Of a DNA stretch of 64,000 bases, positions 55,704-64,000 are shown one piece after another. The notes under the pieces are model-generated. The model ran no database searches, had not been told where the DNA came from, and was given only the letters and a program-made list of their open reading frames with translations. Origin of the DNA: Camillea tinctor (lineage: Eukaryota > Ascomycota > Sordariomycetes > Xylariales > Xylariaceae). A program made the position numbers and the translations under genes. The DNA lies in contig MU394068.1 in NCBI GenBank assembly GCA_022578605.1, forward strand, positions 434,001 through 498,000, read 5' to 3'. Numbering within the stretch: the stretch's first letter is position 1; each line of letters starts with the position of its first letter.

Positions 55704-58700
55704 TGTGGATATTTTCTTTTGGTGATGCCGCGAATTGTATGTTAGAGAGGAAGAGGAAATCGAGAAAGCCCAATTAAGTTTCCGAAAATAAGAGACTGAA
55801 ACCCGGTCCAAGCTTCTTCTGACTGGGATGGACCCAGTTCTGCACGATCAATTGACGGTCTTTTTTCCCTTTTAAGCTCTACTAGATTGCCAATTGTAGA
55901 TGCAATAGCAAGCAAAGAAGAAAAAAAGAGTAGAGAATTAAGAGTTGAAGAAGGAAAAAAAAGATTGACACTCCAAACAATACAGACAGGTAAAATGCCT
56001 GGCGTGTTCTGTTTGTTTATTGACGTTTTGGCCCCCGGACAAATATATTATAGCGTGCAAGTAGTGTGTTTGGTTTGGGTATTCTTAGGAACACTCCGAA
56101 AAAGGTTGAAAGGAGGGGAAACAAGAGAAAAGTGGGCGACGGGATATTTTGGAGGGAACGAGCAGGTCTTATTGCCTGCTTGATTCTCTACTCAGCAGCT
56201 AGTATCGTCTCGCAAGGTAGGGTGGTCGCGGATTAAGAGGCCAAGGTCAAGGTTCAAGGACAGACAAGACTAGGTAGGTTAGAATAGAGAGTGTGTATGG
56301 CGTGTTATGAGTGTGCGAGTGAGAGTTAAAGAACGAGAGGGATTGACGCCGGGGTCGATGTCTAGAATTATGCAAGTCGAGATTAGCGAGTCAGGAACTT
56401 GGAAAATAGAAAAAAAGAGGTGCTAGGCGATAGCTTGACAAAAAGGTAGGACAGAAGGGGTAAGGAAGATAAAAGAGTGTAGGCAGGAAATGAAACGCTG
56501 AAAGCTGAATGGTTGGTTCTGCGAATAGAAAAGAACAGGAATAGAAATCAAGATAGAAAAAGACGGCGGGCATAAGATAGATAAAATGGATATTGGGAAG
56601 TGGGATTAAGGGATGGAAGAAAAAAAAGGAAAAAAAGACTTACACATTCAAGACATCAATTAGAGACGAGCTTGCGAGTTTAGGACGAAAAAGCTGTAAG
56701 GCGAGAGAGAAAGAGAGAGAGAGAGGTATGAGGGTTGAAATGAAAAAAAAAAAAGATGGGCAATGTCTCTGAATTGTAGTGTAGGCAAAGAAGACCTTCT
56801 CGATCGTGTTGCGAACGCGTGGTGTTGGTGTAAGAGAGCCTTTCTACCAATCAGAAATGAGAAATAGGGGAGGCAGGGGTTCGAAGTTCGAACCTATGTG
56901 GACCGTGCAAGACGGAAGTGGATTCAGGATCTTCAAGATTCCATTAAGACCAGGGGTTGGCGGTCAGGGCAAGTGGGAAAGATGGTGGAGTGGGAAATGG
57001 AAATGTAGAAAGCTCCCTCAGTGCAATCCAATACCCTAGGTTAGGTAGTTTGCTACCTAGGTTAGTGTAGAGCACGGAGTATGTACATTACAGTTCGTTC
57101 TCTGCAGCTAGGTAGGGATTCTCTTCACGCTGCAACTGGATTCGGAAGCAAGTTGAAAAGAGTCGCAGCAGAGCTTTTTTGGAATAGAAACCTTCATGCA
57201 AAATCCGAGGTTGACCTCTGATTTGTTCGAGACCGTCTCACCAGACAATGCCAGAATCCGCTCCTATGCAGTACGACGCCGTGCTTTGCAGCTCATAAAC
57301 ACCAATCGTCGCGTCGGGATACCAGGCCAAGACGCTTTTCAGAAGACGGAGTTAGAATTGAGCAGGGGTGCTTGGCCCAGCTCGAAACACCACCGGGTCT
57401 AATACATACCTACCTAACTTAGTATGTAAAAAGCCATCGCGCTTCTAAACTGGGTGCGGCAGGTCAGAGAAAATAGATGTTATCTCGTTTCCACGCGTAA
57501 ATCGATTCTACCTTACCTTACTTTACCATACCCGGGTTAAGTTACAAGGGGGGAGTGGAGGGGAGGGGAAGGGAAAAGGAGGAGAACAATGATGGTGAAA
57601 GGTTTCCCTTTCCCGTGTCCCCCCCTCCAGGAAAAGGGCTTCTATTCGCGTCCATAAAGAAAGCATATAATACCCCCCTCCGTTCCATCCGCCATGGCCT
57701 ACTTCATTTCACTGCCCTCGTGTGGGAATGGGAATGGCTGTCGCGAACCATTGCGTACTATAGCCAGGAATTGCTGGCCTGGGCAGCAGCCCTGGTTAGG
57801 AATCGAGAAGATCAGCATGTCTTGGGGCATGGACGATGCTGCTGTCCAAAAACCATAGACAGGAACAGGTAGGTTCCTAGAAAAAAAAAACGAGAAGTGT
57901 CATCTCAATTGTCTCATGTCATGCCCAACCGCGTCTTGTCTCAATTAAACTTGTCGAGTTTAATGGGTTTCTCTGTCTCTTCTCGCGTTCTTCTCTATCT
58001 CTCCCACTTTCTCCTTCACCGCGTTGTGCTCTTCTACGGAAGCTAGATCTACGGGGGGATCCATTTACCAGCCACTCAACCACTCCTTACTCCCGTCACC
58101 TTGCCCCGTTTGCTCTCACCGTACAGTACTCCATAGGGGAGCAGCAAACGCTACGATTGCCAGCGCTGACCATCTATCCACCCGCAAACGATGGGAAGTG
58201 ATTCCACCCGTCGGGTCGCAAGACAGGTAGGTAGGCAACCAGCTGTTCTCTCCATATCCCCCCTCCCTCCATTTACGCGATTCGCGCATGGCCGCCGATG
58301 AGGAGGGGAAGACGGAGAGCCAACGGAGGCGTGTACACGCAAGAGAATCGGTGTGAAGTGCATTGAGTATCAAGAGCCGACCAGGTCGCATACACGATGA
58401 CCGATCTTTTTTAACTACACTAGGTAAACCTAGCCTACCTATTCTATCTATGATGGGGAAAGACTCGTCGACTAGCCTCAATAGCTAGCCACACTAAAGT
58501 TCCTACTATAAGCCCATGATGCGGTGCCTGTCAGTCGGCCCATGAGCTTATTCTACACTACCAGAGTTGTTCGGGACCCCCGAATTTAGAAAAAAAAGGG
58601 GGGCGGCCCTCTTGATGGGTCGCGCGGATGGTCAGCCGCGTGGACGCGACGAATTGCCTATGGTGCAATGACCAGTGAAAAGTGGCGATGATCCCATTCC

Positions 58701-59523
58701 ATCTGATCTGAGGGGGGATATTCACGAGATGAACATCGTATCGCCCAGCCCTCGAAAGAAGACCCGCGTGTCGTCATAATTATCATTTCTATATCTAGGT
58801 AAATAACACCCATCTGAGCTGGCATATATTGAATGCATGATGGGGGATAGAAGGCGTCGCCGTGGGCCGTCGATATCGGCCTCGGCTCCTGTCTCGGGAT
58901 ATATTCCATCGTTGGGTCTGTGATCGTCCGTAGCTTAATCAAGCAAAAGGGTCCATCTAACCGAGTCATCTATCGATGTTCCATGCAAGTCCTTAAGCCA
59001 ACCTACGTCTTTCCCAGTGATATCATCACCACAAGCGCATGCTGCTTACCATATGTATTCGTTGGCTGAAACTCCGTAATCTCATCACAGTTAATGTGCC
59101 AGGATGATACACGAGGTTCCGGCGGGTGCATTCAGGCTGCCATATGGGTGCACAGTGATAAATTTTGACTAACTAGTTTTCTCGCAAGAGTCATACATGA
59201 TTTCCTACCCAGGCAAATAAGTAGCCGCAATCTCGTGTCCGCCTGGGCAAGTAGTTACACGATGGTCTCAAGAACAGGTCTCCTATAATTATGTGACACC
59301 TAGCATAACGCACACACAAGTTCTCCTAATCAAGTAGTGACCGGACCTGCCGGTGGTTGAGATGTATCCATTCGTCGACGCCCATTCTTGTGGTTTTCCC
59401 ATTCCTCCTGATGACGCTTCTGGGGGTAGGTAGGTATTCAATCTTCTTACATATCGTGCGCCTTATCAGTCTCGAGCCGCTTGCCATCTGGACCCCGGTG
59501 CAGGTTGCACATCACACAATGAC
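55704..59523. other. 3.8-kb gene-free region
   Basis: No supportable gene. The first 1 kb, upstream of the Ser-rich gene, is purine-rich with GA runs (56700-56730). A G-rich tract at 57548-57590 and CCTAGGTA-type words (57035-57065, 57405-57425, 58225, 58420) follow. Frames up to about 121 codons occur but lack motifs. It may contain long 5' leaders, promoters or non-coding transcripts. Confidence 0.45.
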
Positions 59524-62500
59524 CTAAAAGAAATCCAAGCAGTAGGCGGGGTCTAGAAAGGGTGCCCAGAAGGGCAGTGGGATGGCAGCACGAACTGCAT
59601 CCTTAGACAGGGAGCTCCAGTCAGCTACCCCGTCCATGTACCCAGGGGGGAACTGTCCGTTTCCGCATGAGCAGAGACACTGCTCATTATCCTCGACGCT
59701 TATCGGTACCTGCCCGGCTTCCGTATACTCACAGTCGTCCCGGTGCTCCCAGGTTCGGCAGCGCTCTACGTATGCTGGCAGCGCATGCTTCCAGAGACCC
59801 AGCACCTCATCATCGACAGGAGAACAAGTCAGGCCTCCGGAGGATTCGAAAAAGCGAGTTGTCTCCGGCGTCCTGCGCGGTTGTAGGGGGAGTATGGCAC
59901 AGTCGAGCACCACGCTCCGGCTTGCTGGGTCGATCCGTAGACAGGAACAAAAAATCAGGATAGGAATCCCTGTCTCTCCTTTCTTCTGGATGCCAAAGAC
60001 GGAGTACCTCTGATCGCGAATATTTGCGCACTGGTTAAACACCCAGATAACGGATTGCCTGAAATCGAATCGTATCCGTTCCCCTTCAGACCGAGGCAGT
60101 GCCTTGTCCTTGTCCAATACGCACTCGCGTACGGATACTGCCCTGAGCAAATGCTGCAAGAACCAGTCCATCTTCTTGTGCTTCTGGGTGTTAATGGCAG
60201 GACATGCTTGTAAATTAAGATACGGCACATTCCAATTGATAGGCTTGCCACCGGCGAGATGAACGGGATACATGGAATAAAGGTGTTTTTTCCACTGCGG
60301 GCCGTCACCGACTTCGACAGTAACTTTGACGTAGGAGCCTTCACGAGCAAAAACTATCCTAATTGCTTTGGGAGCCACAAAAACTGGCAAATACGTGGTC
60401 AGGGATGCATTCGATTCGTTTCCAAATCGGATGTCCATCCTATAGGGCCAAGGTATCGACGCGCCGACTTCGCATCCCCCCCTCAGAGCAGCTTTATGGT
60501 CCTCAGATGTGATGTCGAAGCGGGTTGTTATTGTCTTTATACGTGCGACCGCTGGAGAAAGTTTGACTGATGTGGAAACGGTAGCACCTTGAGTAATGGC
60601 ATTAGGTGCGGTTAGGTCTGATGGGGCATAACCAGGAGCTACAGGAAATCCGCTATGGTGAGGAGCGTACTGAGTGATATGAACGTTCGATGAGTTGCTT
60701 AGGCTAGTCGCATATAACGTCAGGTGCTGCCCAATCATGGGAGAGAACAGCCTGTCGTTCCTAGGCGTGTTTTGAATGCCGAAAGCCACCCTCGTTTTTC
60801 CGGGGTTGAGGAAGAGAAGGGCAGCCGGTACGTAGAAGGAGGCAATCAGAGGAGATGAGCCCTCCCAGCCTCGATCATCTTCGGTTATGGCGATCTCATA
60901 CGAGTTGTCAATCGGGGTACCGCGGGTGGTGGTAGCGGCGGCGGCAGCGGCGGCGGTGGTGGTGGTGGTGGTTATCTCCCCAAATACCAACTGGCACGCA
61001 GGAAATGTGTCTTGCTGGGGTGGTTTTTTCGTGCCCCGAAGAATACAATGGACAAGCGGAGCACCCACATCCTGATAAGCCATGTTTCTCACTACCGAAA
61101 GATTATGTCTTGGGATCTTTACGGTAATACAGACAACAGCCGGGATTTGGAGATCTCTACCCATGACATTAGACATGTTTATGCGGTTAACAGTTCCATC
61201 TTGTAGGGGCCGTGGCACACTCCGTACAGTGGGCTCTTTCAAGTAATCGACAGTGAAAATGTCGAATAAGTGCATATAGAGGACGAGTTCCTCAGGAAGG
61301 GCATCTCGCCTGGGCCTGACCAGATCGAAAAAGTTTTTCATCACCTCGTTCCAGTCGCACGACACCCTTGACTTGATGAGACGAGCGAACAAGGCGAAGC
61401 TGGCTCGATGGTAAAATATGAGGTACGGTCTGTCGTCGGTGATGCCAAGAGTAGGGAGTAAATACGCCAGATCTTCGTCGCGAAACATGCGAGAATAAAC
61501 GTGATACAGGACCGAAGCTAGTCCCTTTGCACCGAAGTGTAAGGGCATCAGTCCGGCTGAATGCCCCGGATATATAGAAGTACAAAGAGGTCGCTTCCAG
61601 CATATTCGAAAGTGAGGCTGTTGTGATTCCCTTTCTGGCTTCGGCAAGCCCGCAGTTATTTCGTCTCCGATCGATAGAGCCGAGGTATTGGTCCAGTAGT
61701 CGCTTGGAAACAGCCCAAGGAGAGTGGACAGGGTCGGGATACGACCACAGAGCAGATCAACTAGCGATTCACTTTCCGAGCTATCCCACCCAGCAAAGGT
61801 CTCGGTGTACAGAATAGAGGACATCTTGTGGGAGAGCAACGGCGATACTGCCGTCAAGAGTATTAGGGGACCTAGGTGGTCCAGAAGATTTGATGTGTCG
61901 ATGACATCAAAGGACAGAGGAGCCGTCCCTGCTGCATATCCATCACCGTTGAGCACAAGCGGCTTGGGGCTATAGTGTTTCTGGGGCCAGTTCGCCGTGT
62001 TGGATCCGGTGACGCGTTTATTCTGAAGGGTGTAAGAAAAGGAGACGGCATCCCCAACCAAGAACCGGGTCGTGATTTTTGCCGCGTTCTGCTTGTACGA
62101 CTGAACCCATTCACGGAATTCATAGCGGGCAACGGCTACCAGTCGTTCTTGTGGAGGAAGCCCTATGATTTGGTGGCGCAACGGATTATCCGGTCGAAGA
62201 GGTGCATATGCAGGGGCTAGATGGAAGCCTAGTAAAGGGTCGGTGTTGTAGTGAAGTATCGCATCATCCTCCAAGGTCATCATGGTAGGGTTCGGAAACT
62301 TCTCTCTCTCTCTTCCTTCTGCACTCATCGTGGTACTCCCGTACTGCCAGTAGTGGTTGTGCAGCTTTGGAAGGTCATTCGTTGCCGCGATATGGGCTGG
62401 AGATGCTGCCCGAATGTTAATCCGGGTAAGATCAAGGGGGTTGTCATTTTTATATTCCCTCGACTTGTGAACAATCGCGTCCAAACGATCCCTCAAAGCT

Positions 62501-63099
62501 TTGATTTCGGATCGTCCTACAGGGTTGGCTTTGTAGGCATCCCACATCTTTCTCACTTCACTCAGAGTTGCTGTATCGCACATCTTGAACTGAGATCCAT
62601 ATCTGCTCTGCGCCCAGGTCTCCTTAGTCTCCGATGCATCATACAACTTCTTGGCCTGTGAGCAAAGAAGCTGCTGGGATTGCTCATCTAGATGGAGATG
62701 ATAGTATATGTTCCATAGTGAATCAATCTCCTTGTCGCCAGTATCGATTATAAGGGACAGCAGCAGGATGTTACGGGCTATAAACGACACAGTGAGCAAG
62801 CCAATATCTGGACAAATAAATACAGGTTAGGAGCTTACCGATGACTGCCCTCTGAGAATCACAACAAGTGATATCCATGTGTCGATCTACTCATCATTAG
62901 GTCTAGTTCATTCAAAAGTCGATATAAGAAACGTACCATCGACATGGCTGGTAAACAGGATGTTCCGTACATCTCCACATCCAAGGAGGAGTATGTTGGT
63001 CGGGACATGAGGGGGAATTGCCTGGGTCAGTAATACCGCAGGTGTGTTCCCGATGGGGTAGAAGAATGATACTCTCTTCAGGAAGGTAGGAGTAAGCAT
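59524..63099 (-). CDS. DUF4470-domain protein
   Basis: Three exons on the complement: 62937..63099, 62839..62886 and 59524..62777; introns of 50 and 61 bp, in phase; 1154 residues. The N-terminal ~120 residues fit DUF4470: FFYPIGNTPAVLL, ILLLGCGDVRNILF, then DITCCDSQRAVIARNILLLSLI. DUF4470 is commonly found at the N terminus of large fungal MYND-finger proteins. No MYND pattern is visible here, but the C terminus has a Cys cluster (CEY...CLCSCGNG). The long middle has no recognised domain. Mixed ACC/GCC repeats (about 60925-60975) encode Thr and Ala runs. The function is unknown; the DUF4470 motif resembles a Rossmann-like segment. Confidence 0.85.
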
Positions 63100-64000
63100 C
63101 TTGATGACAAGTTGGGAGGTTATTCGCTTTGTGACAACATGTGATGTGTGCGGAAGGTTGTATATCAGGAGCTATCAAATCGATTGGAAATGATGCCTGG
63201 AGACGTGGAGGGAATGGCAGCATTTAAAATCCCAAGCCAGACACAGACAGCATACCCATAGATGGACATATAGTCAACGACTCGTACACCAAATGAACTC
63301 AGATATTCAAGCCATCGATCTAGTGGCAGGCAATGTGAGGTTGGCTGTTGAGCCCCTTTCTGCAGGTATCCATCTAACCAATTATCAAACTATCAGACAT
63401 ACCATCTCTTGTGACTTGATTCGACAAGTCATTGAATATCTTTTGATCCTAGTCCTCGGCACCATACAGTAAACTTTCCTTTTTTTCGTTACGATGGAGT
63501 GCTAGAATCGATCATGCATAGTATCGATATATGGCATGCCCCTCTAATCCGAGGAAGCATAACCGGGGGCCTCCCACAGAGGCAGAAATGGACAAATCGA
63601 TTTATCACATTAATTGACAGACAAACTTCCCTCAGTTCTACCTTCAACTCCCAGTAATAGAAAAACTTGAAAACTCCATTCGTTTTCCTAGGAGGTTAGG
63701 TGATATCACCATTCCTTCCACGATCACGCCAACCATGACGGACGCAACCAACCGCTATTATGTGTCTACCCCCGTCCCATTCATGACTCAACGACGTGTG
63801 AAGCATATCGGAACGGCTTTTCTAGCTGTAGGGTTTCATTGAAATGGCCGGCGACCGGACAGCGACCTACGCAAACGGTCGGTCGAGGCATGGATAGCCA
63901 ATGATCAACGCTTCAGACTAGATCTACCCATTCATGGAAAATGGCTTGCTCGGATGTATGCATCAAGCCCACCTCTTCTCTTTTCGGTATGTTGTTAATC
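63100..64000. other. Upstream region of the DUF4470 gene
   Basis: About 0.9 kb to the window edge. I see no gene; an upstream exon of the DUF4470 gene or a neighbour outside the window cannot be excluded. Confidence 0.4.

Noticed and set aside
56871..56897. B-box-like GGTTCGAA stretch suggesting a tRNA
   Set aside because: It is a short palindrome with no cloverleaf or A-box partner.

Overview
The window comes from a filamentous ascomycete (Pezizomycotina, most likely a Sordariomycete). The support for this is short GT-AG introns of about 40-84 bp with CTAAC/CTGAC-like branch sites, fungus-specific families (DUF6594, fungal rhodopsin/PTH11-like, DUF4470, fungal ankyrin membrane proteins, P450s), and CCTAGGTA-type intergenic motifs. 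I read 18 protein genes with good support, 13 of them multi-exon with phase-consistent joins worked out by eye. There are also several weaker items. I found no tRNA, rRNA or CRISPR array.

Left part (1-30 kb): gene-poor, relatively AT-rich and accessory in character. It holds a vacuolar carboxypeptidase S (3712-5504, -), a short C2H2-type protein with a disturbed 5' end (6795-7436, +), a DUF6594 membrane protein (11206-12321, +), a Cys-rich putative zinc-binding protein (13448-14026, -), and an eight-exon 2009-residue membrane-ankyrin-SPRY protein (14666-21077, -). These are followed by an imidazolonepropionase-like amidohydrolase (22313-24008, -) and a fungal rhodopsin-like seven-helix protein (28243-29666, +). 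The long spaces between them contain a 312-bp TA-flanked inverted-repeat element (26270-26581), a duplicated ~92-bp fragment (5584-5674 and 8085-8177) whose copies differ largely by transitions, and a short near-perfect hairpin (6303-6356).

Right part (30-64 kb): denser, and many exons use G/C third positions. The order is an F-box protein (-), an HSL-type alpha/beta hydrolase (-), a capsular-polysaccharide-type glycosyltransferase (-), TFIID subunit TAF11 (-) divergent from GTP cyclohydrolase I (+), a cytochrome P450 (+), a small secreted protein (-), and a DCR2-like metallophosphatase (+) convergent with thymidylate kinase (-). Then come a Ser-rich/acidic conserved protein (-), a 3.8-kb gene-free stretch, and a DUF4470 protein (-). 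Three are housekeeping genes: TAF11 (transcription), GTP cyclohydrolase I (pterin/folate) and thymidylate kinase (dTTP). The rest do not form an obvious pathway or secondary-metabolite cluster.

The most interesting candidate is the 14.7-21.1 kb ankyrin-SPRY membrane protein with its DUF6594 and Cys-rich neighbours. Its secretory N terminus, several membrane helices, about 16 ankyrin repeats and C-terminal SPRY domain resemble a receptor. That role is inference only.
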